This document shows positions 34,892-44,237 of a DNA stretch of 64,000 nucleotides, in pieces (position 1 is the first letter of the stretch; each line of letters starts with the position of its first letter). Below the pieces are notes generated by a model. That model ran no database searches. It saw nothing but the letters and a program-made list of their open reading frames with translations, and was not told where the DNA came from. The position numbers were made by a program, and so were the translations under genes. The stretch is from an uncultured Collinsella sp. (GTDB taxonomy: Bacteria; Actinomycetota; Coriobacteriia; Coriobacteriales; Coriobacteriaceae), in assembly GCA_958437495.1 (NCBI GenBank), contig CAUBOH010000007.1:1-64000 (forward strand), read 5' to 3'.

Positions 34892-35490
34892 TAGCGCTCA
34901 TTCCTTTCGCGAATCTTGCGGGCACGCTCCCCACGTTGCTGGGCCTTGCGCTTGGCGCGGGCCTCGTCACGGGCGTTGAGCTCGGCCGTCGCATCGACCT
35001 CGCAAGCGGCGGGACTCAAGAACATGTAACCAACGAGGGCGAGCACGACACCCACGGTAATACCGATATCCGCAACGTTAAAGACAGGGAAATCAATGAA
35101 GGTAGTGGCAATAAAATCAGTCACAAAGCCCATGGCCAGGCGATCGATCGCGTTGCCGATGGCACCGCCCGCAACCATAGCCATGCCCACGACCTCCAGG
35201 CGAGCGAGTTGAGACGCGCGAACCAGGTACACGGCAATGGCGACAATAACCGCGAGCGCCAGCACGGCAAACGCTATGCCATGGCCCTCGCCCATGCTAA
35301 AGGCAGCACCGATGTTACGCACGAAAAGGAAGTCGATCACACCAGGGATAACAGTCACTTGCAGAGTATCGCCCACGGCACGAACCGCAAGCTTGGTCAG
35401 CTGGTCAACAAGCAGCACGGCCAACGCCACACCACCAGCAACACCCAACCGCCAACGCAAAGGCGGCGTCATATCCGCACAACGACCCAA
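34891..35490 (-). CDS. lspA: Lipoprotein signal peptidase
   Basis: A 199-residue type II signal peptidase with four membrane segments. It shows LVDQLTKLAV, VRNIGAAFSM, GGAIGNAIDRLAMG and FPVFNVADIGI; the two catalytic aspartates lie in NAIDR and NVADI. A charged, Arg/Lys/Glu-rich C-terminal tail (about 165-199) is extra. The TTG start at 35490 has AGGGG 7 nt upstream; the ATG at 35472 is the alternative. Confidence 0.93.
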   Translation of the reverse strand: MGRCADMTPPLRWRLGVAGGVALAVLLVDQLTKLAVRAVGDTLQVTVIPGVIDFLFVRNIGAAFSMGEGHGIAFAVLALAVIVAIAVYLVRASQLARLEVVGMAMVAGGAIGNAIDRLAMGFVTDFIATTFIDFPVFNVADIGITVGVVLALVGYMFLSPAACEVDATAELNARDEARAKRKAQQRGERARKIRERNER

Positions 35491-35602
35491 AGAAATCCCC
35501 TACCCTCAAGAACAATCGAATTCCGTTTAACGCAATTAACCATCTTATATTGCCACACGCAGAGCGCACGACATATTCGCTAACGTCAGATAAATAACCA
35601 GC

Positions 35603-35643
35603 ATAAAAGAAAGCGGCATTCCGAAAAACAGAATGCCGCTTTT
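35603..35643 (-). terminator. Terminator of ileS
   Basis: Perfect arms AAGCGGCATTC (35611-35621) and GAATGCCGCTT (35631-35641) with a CTTTTATG tail on the minus strand and A/T on the other side. Confidence 0.85.
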
Positions 35644-35712
35644 ATTCAGCGGAGCAAATGGGCCGAAGGCGTCCAAATCCTCCCTATAACTAAAATGCCG
35701 AGTTACTGTGCC

Positions 35713-38514
35713 TTAAAGGGCATCAGCGCAGCGCTTGCAAATGTGCGCGTGGCCGTTGTACTCGCCGACGGTGGTGCGATAGTTCCAGCAACGGTCGCAG
35801 CACTCGCCCTCGGCAGCCTCGATGGCAACGGAAAGCTCCTCGCCCTGGGTCAGCTCAACATCGGAGACGATGTAGAACTCGGCCAGGTCGACGGCCTTGT
35901 CGCCGGTCAGCAGCGCGTACATCTCGGCGGGAACGACCGCCTTGACGCGGACCTGCTGGCTCTTGGTGAAGGTGCCGGCGGAACGGGCATCCTCAAGGGC
36001 CTTGGTCACGGCGCTACGGAGCTCGAGCGAAGCCTCGAGCACGCCCTCAAACTCGTTGGCCTCGTCAAACGTGATGGGCGACTTATACCAATCGAGCAGC
36101 GCGGCGTACTTCTGGTGATCGACGCAGCCGGCAGGCGCATAGGCCATGGCCTCGTCGACGGTGTAGGACAAGATCGGCTGCAGGTCGCGCATGAGCATCG
36201 AGAAGAGCTCGGCGAGCACGGTCTGGGCGCTGCGGCGCTCAAGCGAGCCGGGCTTCTCGCAGTACAGACGGTCCTTCAGGGCGTCGAGGTACACGTTGGA
36301 AAGCTCGGTAACCACGAAGTCGTAGAGCGCACGGTAGGCGCGCGGGAACTCGTAGCTGGCGTAGGCGTCGTCGACCTCGGCCTGGACCTGGGTCAGGCGG
36401 GCAACCATGAGTTTGTCGAGCGGCAGCAGGTCGGCAAAAGCGACGCCGTCGGTCTCGGGCTCAAACTGACCCTCGAGCTCGGAGAGCAGGAAGCGCAGCG
36501 TGTTGCGGAAACGACGGTAGGCATCGGACGTACGAGCGAGAATCTCGTGGTCGATGGAAACGTCGGAGCTGGTGTCGACGGAAGCAACCCACAGGCGGAT
36601 GATGTCGGCGCCCATCTCGTCACAGACCTTATTGGGGTCGATGACGTTGCCGAGCGACTTGGACATCTTGCGGCCCTGGCCGTCGAGCGTGAAGCCCTGC
36701 GAGACGACCGCCTTGTACGGGGCATGGCCGTTGGCGCCCACCGAGGTGAGCAGCGAGCTCTGGAACCAACCGCGGTGCTGGTCGGAGCCCTCGAGATACA
36801 CGTCCGCCGGGTACTCAAGCTCGGGGCGATACTCGCAGACGGCCTTCCAGGACACGCCGGAGTCCCACCACACGTCGAGAATGTCCTTATCGGCCTTAAG
36901 GTGATGGCCGCCGCACTTGGGGCAGACGCAGGCCTCGCCCAGGTAGCTCTCGGGAGCGTCGGTGAACCAGGCGTCGGAGCCCTTCTCGTGGAAGAGCTTG
37001 ATGACGGCGTCGAGCGTGGCGTCGTTCATGACCTTCTCGCCGCAGTCGGCGCAAGTGTAGCTGGGGATGGGCACGCCCCAGTTGCGCTGACGGCTGATGC
37101 ACCAGTCGGGACGCTGCTCGACCATGGCGCCAATGCGGTTGGCGGCATGGGCCGGATACCATTTAACGTTCTCGCGGACCTCTTTGCCAGCCTGCTCGCG
37201 CAAACCGGTCTTGTCCATCGAGACAAACCACTGGTCGGTAGCACGGAAGAGCACAGGGTGCTTGCAGCGCCAGCAGTGCGGATAGCTGTGCGTGATCTTC
37301 TTCTCGAGGACCAGGGTGCCGCGCTCGCGCAGGAACTCGATGATGTGCGGGTTGGCCTCATCAGTATCCATACCGCTGAAGGGGCCACCGGTGCCAAACT
37401 CCTCGCCGGTGTAGAACTTGCCGTCGTCATCGACCGGCATGCAGATGTCGGTGATGCCCTCCTTGAGGCAGGCGAAGTAGTCGTCGACGCCGTGGCCGGG
37501 CGAGTTGTGGACGATACCGGTACCGTCATCGACACCGACGTAATCGGCCAGCAGCGCCACACCCTCGACACCGTCAAAGATCGGCTGCTTGTAGTGGATG
37601 TGGTGGAAGGTCTCAGCGGGAACCACGTAGGGCTTACCGTCGACCATAACCGGGGTGTACTCCCAGCCAAACTCCTCGCAGCACTTGGGAGCCAGGTCCT
37701 CAAGCATAACCTCAGCACGACCATCGTGCTCAACGGCGACGTAGGCGGCGCCGGGCTTGAGGGAAACGGCCTGGTCGGAGGGGATGGTCCACGGCGTAGT
37801 CGTCCAGATGATAAAGTCGACCGGGCCGTCGAAGTTCTCGAGGCCGGCGGGCTTGGAAGTCATCTCAAAGCGCACGAAGATGGACGGGCTCGTCTCGTCG
37901 GAGTACTCGATCTCAGCCTCGGCGAGCGCGGTGTGGCAGTGCTTGCACCAGTGAACCGGCTTGTGGCCGCGATAAATCATGCCCTTATCGAACATGGCCT
38001 TGAAGACCTCGATATCGGCAGCATCATGCTGGTGATAGAGCGTCAGATAGGGGTTGTCCCAGTCGCCGAGCACGCCCAGACGACGAAAGCCGGCCTTCTG
38101 CAGCTCGATGTTCTCGACTGCGAACTCGTTGCAGAGCTCACGAATCTTGGCCGTGGGGGTCTGGTTGAACTTCTCGGTGCCGAGCTTCTCCTCGACCTTG
38201 TGCTCGATCGGCTGGCCGTGGCAGTCCCAACCGGGGACATAGGGAACCTCATAGCCCTGCATCATCCAGTAGCGGTTGATCATGTCCTTGGAGATCTTGT
38301 TCATGGCGTGGCCGATGTGAATCGGGCCGTTGGCGTACGGAGGACCGTCGTGCAGCACGAACTTCTTGTGACCCTCGTTCTTCTTCAGAACCTGCTCGTA
38401 GACCTTGTTGTCCTGCCAGTCCTTGAGTCGCTTGGGCTCGGACTTGGAAAGACCGGCGCGCATGGGAAAACCGGTCTTGGGCAGATTCATCGTCTGCTTG
38501 TACTCGTTTGCCAC
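35713..38514 (-). CDS. ileS: Isoleucine-tRNA ligase
   Basis: A 933-residue class Ia synthetase. The HIGH motif is in GPIHIGHAMNK and KMSKS in GRKMSKSLGN, with a C-terminal zinc finger CDRCWNY…CKRC. The GTG at 38514 is taken as the start because AAGGGG lies 4 nt upstream and the downstream ATG has none. A T-box leader precedes it. Domain length matches bacterial type 1 enzymes with the CP1 editing insert. Confidence 0.96.
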   Translation of the reverse strand: MANEYKQTMNLPKTGFPMRAGLSKSEPKRLKDWQDNKVYEQVLKKNEGHKKFVLHDGPPYANGPIHIGHAMNKISKDMINRYWMMQGYEVPYVPGWDCHGQPIEHKVEEKLGTEKFNQTPTAKIRELCNEFAVENIELQKAGFRRLGVLGDWDNPYLTLYHQHDAADIEVFKAMFDKGMIYRGHKPVHWCKHCHTALAEAEIEYSDETSPSIFVRFEMTSKPAGLENFDGPVDFIIWTTTPWTIPSDQAVSLKPGAAYVAVEHDGRAEVMLEDLAPKCCEEFGWEYTPVMVDGKPYVVPAETFHHIHYKQPIFDGVEGVALLADYVGVDDGTGIVHNSPGHGVDDYFACLKEGITDICMPVDDDGKFYTGEEFGTGGPFSGMDTDEANPHIIEFLRERGTLVLEKKITHSYPHCWRCKHPVLFRATDQWFVSMDKTGLREQAGKEVRENVKWYPAHAANRIGAMVEQRPDWCISRQRNWGVPIPSYTCADCGEKVMNDATLDAVIKLFHEKGSDAWFTDAPESYLGEACVCPKCGGHHLKADKDILDVWWDSGVSWKAVCEYRPELEYPADVYLEGSDQHRGWFQSSLLTSVGANGHAPYKAVVSQGFTLDGQGRKMSKSLGNVIDPNKVCDEMGADIIRLWVASVDTSSDVSIDHEILARTSDAYRRFRNTLRFLLSELEGQFEPETDGVAFADLLPLDKLMVARLTQVQAEVDDAYASYEFPRAYRALYDFVVTELSNVYLDALKDRLYCEKPGSLERRSAQTVLAELFSMLMRDLQPILSYTVDEAMAYAPAGCVDHQKYAALLDWYKSPITFDEANEFEGVLEASLELRSAVTKALEDARSAGTFTKSQQVRVKAVVPAEMYALLTGDKAVDLAEFYIVSDVELTQGEELSVAIEAAEGECCDRCWNYRTTVGEYNGHAHICKRCADAL

Positions 38515-38557
38515 GGTACCCCTTTCATGTCGTGGGCGCGCACGCCCGTTGGGCACC

Positions 38558-38863
38558 AAAAAAGCGCCCGTCCCTACAAGCTGGGACGAAGCGCCACAAA
38601 ACAGGCTGTAGGCCCGCAAAAGCTCTTCGCTTAACCACCCAGCTTAGATGCCCTCGCCCGCGTATTCGCGCGCTCGCATCCATTACTCGGCTGGCCTGTA
38701 TCGACGACCATCTCGGCGATATCTACTAAGACGTGCCTGTACGGCGCGCCCGTTGGGACCGCAGCTCCGGGGTGATTTTCATCGGTCGCATGCACGGGTT
38801 CTCAGCGCTCCCCGCTCTCTGTAACATGCGGACGGCCGACTACTCGTCCCCATCAACGCTCAT
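38558..38863 (-). ncRNA. T-box riboswitch of ileS
   Basis: On the minus strand the leader starts GCGTTGATGGGGACGAGTAG, then CAGAGAGCGGGG and GCTGAGAACCCG, which are stem I landmarks. AAAATCACC gives an ATC (Ile) specifier candidate at 38776-38774. The T-box-type sequence CTGGGTGGTTAAGCG is at about 38645-38628. A terminator stem (GCGCTTCGTCCC with GGGACGGGCGC) followed by TTTTTT ends the leader at 38558. Uncharged tRNA-Ile should favour the antiterminator. A TTGACG at 38895-38890 may be the -35. Confidence 0.9.
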
Positions 38864-39000
38864 GCGGTGTATGGTAGCACGGTCAACGCCGTCAAAAAAC
38901 CCTCAACACTGGTTTTATACGTTCGAAATTTCTTGCAGCCGTGGACCTTCTCTTGGAGCAAAATACCTGTAAGCACTTTATCGAACGAAAGAAGGTTGCT

Positions 39001-40083
39001 ATGCGCACAATTGGAATGAGCGACTATACCGTCGGCGAAGACTGCTTTGACGAGCTACCTGACGCGCTGGCCGAGTACGGAGCTACCAAGGTCGCGATCA
39101 TCGGTGGCAAGCGGGCACTAGCCGCAGCACTTCCCGGTATCGAGGCTGCGCTGGCAGGTACCAACGTCGAGATTCTAGAGACGCGCGTCTATGGCACCAA
39201 CAGCACGCGTGCCAATATCGCCAAGGTCGTGAACTCCCCTGCCTGCCAGGAAGCTGACGTGCTTATCGCATGCGGCGGCGGCAAGGCGCTCGATACCGTT
39301 AAGACGGCGGCCATCGAGCTCAAGAAGATCGTCTTTACGGTGCCGACGATCTGCTCCAACTGCTCGGCCGCGACCGCCATTGCCGTTGTCTACAATGACG
39401 ACGGCTCGCTCGAGGGCTATTCATACCCCAACCGACCTGCGCATATCTTCATCAATCCCGAGATCATCGCCGAGGCTCCGGCGGAGTACTTCTGGGCTGG
39501 CGTGGGCGATGCCCTGTCCAAGCAGCCCGAGGTCGAGTACGCCACGAGTGCCGGCAACCTGGAGCACACTGCCGGTCTTGGCCTGGCACTCGCCCACACC
39601 TGCTCCGAACCGCTGTTCACGTACGGTATTCAGGGTCTTGAGGACGTTCGCCAGAATCTGTCGAGCGAGGCCGTCAAGCAGATCGCGCTCGACATCGTGG
39701 TCAACACGGGCTACGTCTCCAACCTGACCAACCAGAACGATTACTACTACAACTCGAGCGTGGCGCACGCGTTCTACAACGCCACCTGCAGCATTCCGCG
39801 TGAGGGCACCTACCTGCACGGCGAGGTCGTAAGCCTGGGTGTGCTAGTATTGTTCGCCTACACGGGCGACACCGAGAACCTTGAGCGCTATGCTGCCCTC
39901 AACAAGCAGATGGGGCTGCCCGTAACGCTTGAGCAGGTCGGGCTTTCCGAGACTGATATCCCTGCCCTGTGCGAGTACGCGCACGCCACCAACGAGTGGA
40001 AGCAGGGCAACCCGGAGCCCTTCACTGACGAGAAGTTCGCCGCCGCCATCAAGGCCGCCGACGCTTACGGCCACACCCTCTAG
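39001..40083 (+). CDS. Glycerol dehydrogenase-like iron-containing alcohol dehydrogenase
   Basis: A 360-residue metal-dependent dehydrogenase of the GldA type. It has IACGGGKALDTVKTAA (dinucleotide site), PTICSNCSAATAIAVVY, the metal aspartate in GVGDALSK, and metal histidines in VAHAFYN and LHGEVVSLG. GAAGG is 5 nt before the ATG at 39001. It is divergent from ileS, with the T-box leader in between. Oxidation of glycerol or a related polyol is the best guess; the substrate is not certain. Confidence 0.87.
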   Translation: MRTIGMSDYTVGEDCFDELPDALAEYGATKVAIIGGKRALAAALPGIEAALAGTNVEILETRVYGTNSTRANIAKVVNSPACQEADVLIACGGGKALDTVKTAAIELKKIVFTVPTICSNCSAATAIAVVYNDDGSLEGYSYPNRPAHIFINPEIIAEAPAEYFWAGVGDALSKQPEVEYATSAGNLEHTAGLGLALAHTCSEPLFTYGIQGLEDVRQNLSSEAVKQIALDIVVNTGYVSNLTNQNDYYYNSSVAHAFYNATCSIPREGTYLHGEVVSLGVLVLFAYTGDTENLERYAALNKQMGLPVTLEQVGLSETDIPALCEYAHATNEWKQGNPEPFTDEKFAAAIKAADAYGHTL

Positions 40084-40093
40084 GTCTAGCCCA

Positions 40094-40132
40094 AAACCAC
40101 CACAAAGGGGACAGACACCTTTGTGGTGGTTT
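40094..40132 (+). terminator. Repeated terminator-like palindrome (copy B)
   Basis: AAACCACCACAAAGGGGACAG and CACCTTTGTGGTGGTTT form a hairpin 10 nt after the dehydrogenase stop, followed by TTTTATTG. It matches copy A at 32452-32490 with two differences. Confidence 0.88.
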
Positions 40133-40252
40133 TTTATTGCTCCAACATTCAGTTCGCACTCGAACCCGATTCTATACGAGAAAGGGTCCGGGTACGTTTT
40201 TTGTTTATCGGTAATTCTGCGGAAGGATCACTCGGAACGGTAAACAGAAACG

Positions 40253-40299
40253 AACAAAAGGCAGAGTACCATCGTGGTGATGGTATCCTGCCTTTTGTT
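40253..40299. repeat. Palindromic hairpin in the dehydrogenase-peptidase gap
   Basis: AACAAAAGGCAG and CTGCCTTTTGTT pair outside an inner TACCATC/GATGGTA stem with a GTGGT loop; the two stems are joined by 2-nt bulges (47 nt in all). A/T-rich tracts on both sides would allow termination on either strand. The 40133-40594 interval otherwise has no convincing gene. Confidence 0.75.
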
Positions 40300-40364
40300 T
40301 TGCGGAACCAAGGTCGCTTTATGCGAACTTGATCGCCACTTATATGGCGCATTGATGGCAATTG

Positions 40365-40494
40365 CTGCGTACGTGCGTACCGGGAGCCTGTACACCTCTG
40401 GCAAGGCGTAACACACTAGACTTTGTTCCAAAGTCCGTGTGCTAAGGGGGCAGGGCCCTTAGAATTCCCGTGGAGTGTGTACGCACGTACGCAG
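40365..40494. repeat. Perfect 16-bp inverted repeat around a 98-nt core
   Basis: CTGCGTACGTGCGTAC (40365-40380) is the exact complement of 40479-40494. The interior contains a second palindrome, CTAAGGG…CCCTTAG (40442-40462), and a TTTG/CAAAG pairing. It lies between the GC-rich dehydrogenase gene and the AT-rich peptidase gene. No open reading frame of note is inside. Confidence 0.85.
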
Positions 40495-40597
40495 AAAAAC
40501 AGCAAATTACGCTATATCAGGGCGTTCTTTCATTGGTGAGTATGGTATACACGGCTTAGTTCAACAAATATGAATTTATATATAAAGGAGAATATTG

Positions 40598-41200
40598 ATG
40601 AAAATGTTTTTATGTTCGCACTTTTCAAGTGTAGGAAGTCTGATAAAGGAAGAAATTGAAAATAAGAAAGTCGCATTTATTCCAACAGCTTCGCTGCGTG
40701 AAGGCTACACCGGTTATGTCGGCTCGGCTCGAAAATTATTCAAAAAGTTGGGAGCAATCGTAACTGAAATTGATATTTCAACGGAGGCTTATTCAACGAT
40801 ACAGTCTGTTTTTGAAGATGCGGATGTGATATATTTTACCGGCGGAAATTCTTTTTTCCTTATAGACCAGCTCCGTAAAACGGGAACGGATGAGCTGTTG
40901 AAGAAAGAATTGGCAAAGGGAAAACTGATGATCGGTGAATCGGCAGGTGCGATTATATGCGCTCCAACCATCCAATATATTGAACAAATGGATGAAAAGC
41001 CGGAGGACTACTCACAAGAAGATGATGCAGGGCTTGATTTGATTGATTTCTATGTTCTTCCGCATTATCTTACAGCACCATTTAAGAAAGTTACCGAGAA
41101 AATAATGACTGAGTTTTCGGATTTGAATCTATGCCCAATTAACAACCGTCAGGGAATTGTAATTGATGGTGAAGGTTCAAAGGTTATTTGCAAAGACTAA
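40598..41200 (+). CDS. S51-type (peptidase E-like) serine peptidase
   Basis: A 200-residue protein. The nucleophile elbow GESAGAIICA matches the GxSAGA motif of S51 peptidases (Asp-dipeptidase/cyanophycinase group), DADVIYFTGGNSFFL is the typical preceding strand, and VLPHYL carries the likely histidine. AAAGGAG is 7 nt before the ATG. Its sequence is strikingly AT-rich next to its neighbours, so it was probably acquired, and transposase debris lies just downstream. TGGTATACA at 40543-40551 is a possible extended -10. Confidence 0.85.
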   Translation: MKMFLCSHFSSVGSLIKEEIENKKVAFIPTASLREGYTGYVGSARKLFKKLGAIVTEIDISTEAYSTIQSVFEDADVIYFTGGNSFFLIDQLRKTGTDELLKKELAKGKLMIGESAGAIICAPTIQYIEQMDEKPEDYSQEDDAGLDLIDFYVLPHYLTAPFKKVTEKIMTEFSDLNLCPINNRQGIVIDGEGSKVICKD

Positions 41201-41314
41201 TTTAAACTTCCAGTTTGCTGCACTCGCTCCTAGCAGGGTTTGGGGCAGGCACGCCCCAACAAGAAGCTGTCCCAAAGGGGCAAGAATGGGGACTGCGGAC
41301 GATTTCTTGGACCG

Positions 41315-41545
41315 TTACGTGGCCCTTCCCAGCGCGGAGCGAAACTCGGCCGGCGTGCGGCCACCGAGCGCATCGCTGCGCCTCTCCGTATCGTATCGGC
41401 CGATCCAGCCCCCGAGCTCCTCGATGAAGCGGGCGGGGGTCCATTCCGACCAGTCCCTGCCGTGCCAGAACTCCTTCTTGAGCAGGCCGAAGAAGCCCTC
41501 CATCGCCGCGTTGTCCGGGCTGCAGCCCTTGGCGGACTGGATTGG
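41315..41545 (-). pseudogene. IS3-family transposase C-terminal fragment
   Basis: The frame reads SAKGCSPDNAAMEGFFGLL, then KKEFWHGRDW and LGGRTPAEFRSALG, the end of an IS3-type rve integrase domain including the DNA…E motif. A stop (41546-41548) cuts it off upstream and no 5' portion is found, so only about 76 residues remain. The sequence 41201-41314 downstream may be the element end. Confidence 0.8.
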
Positions 41546-41600
41546 CTAAACTGATGTGGACAGATCCGGGAGGGGCGCAAGAGACGGGAGGGACTGCCTG

Positions 41601-41753
41601 GGTACGGCGCCTGTCAACTCGGTCTACGTCTTTGATGACCGGTTCGTACTCAATATCAACTTCACGGATGATGCCAAAACGGTCACCCGTGAGGAAGTGT
41701 TGGGTTCGAGTGCTGTGGACAATGTTCCAACATGCTGGGATCGAACTCGCTAG
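41601..41753 (+). pseudogene. Possible recombinase C-terminal fragment
   Basis: GTAPVNSVYVFDDRFVLNIN followed by FTDDAKTVTREEV resembles the beta-strand tail of large serine recombinases from gut bacteria. This is a pattern judgement, not a search result. There is no start or upstream domain, and the last part overlaps DUF523 on the other strand. Together with the IS3 tail it marks a scar of mobile elements. Confidence 0.4.
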
Positions 41754-42174
41754 CCGGAATCACGCGGTACCCGTGACGCAGCAGCAGATCGACAAAAACA
41801 CCGTTGCCCGCGGTGAGCGTACCGCTAAAGGTGCCATCGTAGACGCGACCCGCACCGCACGAGGGGCTACGATCCTGCAAGACGCACGCAGCGATCTCGG
41901 ACGGGCCGCCCGCCTGCTCGCACATGTCGAGCGCTCGTTGGGCACCCAGGCGAAACTCGCGATCGACCGAGACGCCCTCGCAGGTGCGGACCTCGCCGTT
42001 CACGATCTCGGATGGCTTGCGCGGTGTGGGCAAGCCACCAAAAACCTCGGGGCATACCAAAAGGACCTCGGTCCCTGTGCGTTCGCACGCTTCGACCAGC
42101 TCGCGATGGTAGTTATCGAGCCCGTTATACTTGCAGCTCTCGCCTATCAAGCAGGCACTTACCACGATCTTCAT
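41683..42174 (-). CDS. DUF523 family protein
   Basis: A 163-residue protein with the DUF523 signatures ACLIGESCKYNG, LLVCPEVFGGLPTPR and LQDRSPSCGAGRVYDG. The conserved cysteines suggest metal or iron-sulfur binding; the function is unknown. GAGGAG is 9 nt upstream of the ATG at 42174. The last about 25 residues lie over the recombinase-like fragment and may have been altered at a recombination junction. It follows ftsH, with a strong hairpin between. Confidence 0.85.
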   Translation of the reverse strand: MKIVVSACLIGESCKYNGLDNYHRELVEACERTGTEVLLVCPEVFGGLPTPRKPSEIVNGEVRTCEGVSVDREFRLGAQRALDMCEQAGGPSEIAACVLQDRSPSCGAGRVYDGTFSGTLTAGNGVFVDLLLRHGYRVIPASEFDPSMLEHCPQHSNPTLPHG

Positions 42175-42195
42175 ATAACAACTCTCCTCACGCAA

Positions 42196-42234
42196 AATCG
42201 CCCCATTTGAGATGGACACTCAAATGGGGCGATT
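42196..42234 (-). terminator. Hairpin terminator of ftsH
   Basis: Perfect 16-nt arms AATCGCCCCATTTGAG (42196-42211) and its complement (42219-42234), 7-nt loop, then TTTGCG on the minus strand. The tail is short, so read-through into DUF523 is possible. Confidence 0.7.
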
Positions 42235-42252
42235 GACACAGCGCAACTAGTA

Positions 42253-44145
42253 TTACTGCTGCTTTGGCATCAGCGGATTCTCGCGCGTGAGAAGATTCAT
42301 AAACTCCTCGCCCGTGATCGTCTCCTTCTTGTACAGATAACGAGCCAGCTCGTGGAGCTTAAACTTGTTCTCCTTGAGGATCTGTAGGGCGCGGTCGTGC
42401 GCATCCTCGATCAGCTTGGCGACAATCGCGTCCACGCGCTCGGCCGTGCCGGGAGCGCAGGTGAGCGACGTGTCCTGGTTGAGGTACGCGTTCTGGACGG
42501 TACCGAGCGCCATCATGCCAAACTCATCGGACATACCAAAGCGTGTCACCATATTACGGGCGAGCTTAGTGGCCTGCTCAATATCGTTGGCCGCACCGGT
42601 CGTCATCTCGCCAAAGATGAGCTCCTCGGCAGCACGTCCGCCGCAGTAGACGGCGAGCTTGTCCAGAACCTCCTGGCGCGTGGTCAGGAAGCGCTCGTCC
42701 TCCTCGACCTGCATAGTGTAGCCCAGAGCACCGCTCGTGCGCGGCACGATGGTGATCTTCGTAACCGGCGCAGAGCCCTTCTGGCGGGCGGCAACGATGG
42801 CATGGCCGATCTCGTGGTAGGACACGACCTGCTTCTCGTGGTCGGACAGCACCGTGGACTTACGCTGCTGGCCGGCAATGACGACCTCCACCGACTCCTC
42901 AAAGTCGTCCTGCGTGGCGCGCTTGCGACCCTCGCGGACGGCACGCAGGGCGCCCTCGTTGATAATGTTAGCCAAGTCGGCGCCCGAGGCACCGGGCGTG
43001 GCGCGGGCAATCGCGGTCAGGTCGATCGGCGGCTGCGTCTTCACGCTCTTGGCATGCAGCTCGAGAATGTTCTTACGGCCGGTCAGGTCGGGCAGCTCAA
43101 CGGGGATACGGCGGTCAAAACGACCAGGGCGAAGCAGGGCGGGATCGAGGCTGTCGGGACGGTTGGTTGCGGCAAGGACGACGATACCCTTGTGGTTATC
43201 GAAGCCGTCCATCTCGGTCAGCAGCTGGTTGAGCGTCTGCTCGCGCTCGTCGTTGCCGCTAAAGCCGCCGCCATCGCGCTTCTTGCCGATGGTATCGATC
43301 TCATCGATAAAGACGATGCACGGGGCCTTTTCCTTGGCCTGCTTAAACAGATCACGCACCTTGGCAGCGCCACGGCCGACGAACATCTCGACGAACTCGG
43401 AGCCCGAAATGCTAAAGAACGGCACGCCCGCCTCGCCGGCGACAGCCTTGGCAAGCAGGGTCTTACCGGTACCCGGAGGGCCAACAAGAAGAGCGCCGCG
43501 CGGCAGCTTGGCGCCGATCTCCTCGTAGCGCTGCGGCTTCTCCAGAAAGTCGACGACTTCCTTGAGAGACTCCTTGGCCTCTTCCTGGCCAGCAACGTCC
43601 TTAAAGGTCACGCCCACATCCTTGGAAGCGATCACGCGAGCACCGGACTTGCCCAGTCCGCCGCCGCCAAAACCGCCGCCGCCAAAGTTCATCGACGGAC
43701 CGTCATCACCCATGGCCTTCTTCATGCGGCGGTTAAGCCACCAACCGATGAGGAAGAAAATCGCCATGGGAAGAATGAGGGTGAGCAGGTAGTAGGTCAT
43801 CAGACCCGAGTTCTTATCGGGAACGACCGACTCCAGGGACGCACCGGATTCAAGCACGCGATCGGTAAAACCCGCATCATTCGGCACACCGGTCGTCTTG
43901 TAGGCGATGTTCTCGTCCTCGCCCTTCTTGGTGTAATAAATCGTGTAATCGTCCGTGTTGTACTCGACCTTGTCGACGCTCTTCTTATCGAGCGCTTTAA
44001 CAAACGTCGAGTAATCGGTCTTCGTAATCTGCTGCGTGTGACCGATGTTGGGGAACAGAACGGTCGAGAGCACGAGGTAGACGACGAAGGCGATGAGCAC
44101 GTAGAGGATCATATTCCGTCTACGTTTGTTGTCATCCATCTCCAT
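42253..44145 (-). CDS. ftsH: ATP-dependent zinc metalloprotease FtsH
   Basis: A 630-residue membrane-bound AAA protease. It has two membrane segments (about 15-35 and 120-140), the AAA domain with [33 protein letters not shown] and [19 protein letters not shown], and the zinc site [10 protein letters not shown]. It degrades misassembled membrane proteins and some regulators. The start at 44145 has GGAG 9 nt upstream; the ATG at 44160 is in frame but has no ribosome site. It is divergent from cobO. Confidence 0.95.
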   Translation of the reverse strand: MEMDDNKRRRNMILYVLIAFVVYLVLSTVLFPNIGHTQQITKTDYSTFVKALDKKSVDKVEYNTDDYTIYYTKKGEDENIAYKTTGVPNDAGFTDRVLESGASLESVVPDKNSGLMTYYLLTLILPMAIFFLIGWWLNRRMKKAMGDDGPSMNFGGGGFGGGGLGKSGARVIASKDVGVTFKDVAGQEEAKESLKEVVDFLEKPQRYEEIGAKLPRGALLVGPPGTGKTLLAKAVAGEAGVPFFSISGSEFVEMFVGRGAAKVRDLFKQAKEKAPCIVFIDEIDTIGKKRDGGGFSGNDEREQTLNQLLTEMDGFDNHKGIVVLAATNRPDSLDPALLRPGRFDRRIPVELPDLTGRKNILELHAKSVKTQPPIDLTAIARATPGASGADLANIINEGALRAVREGRKRATQDDFEESVEVVIAGQQRKSTVLSDHEKQVVSYHEIGHAIVAARQKGSAPVTKITIVPRTSGALGYTMQVEEDERFLTTRQEVLDKLAVYCGGRAAEELIFGEMTTGAANDIEQATKLARNMVTRFGMSDEFGMMALGTVQNAYLNQDTSLTCAPGTAERVDAIVAKLIEDAHDRALQILKENKFKLHELARYLYKKETITGEEFMNLLTRENPLMPKQQ

Positions 44146-44237
44146 CTGCTTGAACTCCATCTACTGGGGTTGATAATGCTATCTAGAATACCCAACCCAG
44201 ACGGCGATAAACCGGCGCCGGGCACGAAAGGACAGAG

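Noticed and set aside
35695..38634. 979-codon open frame opposite ileS
   Set aside because: A shadow of ileS; composition is that of antisense codons and the real ileS motifs are complete.
40228..40431. 67-codon minus-strand frame in the dehydrogenase-peptidase gap
   Set aside because: It crosses a palindrome and has no ribosome site or recognisable sequence.
41202..41580. Several overlapping frames over the IS3 fragment
   Set aside because: Only one frame has transposase motifs; the others are out-of-frame readings of it.
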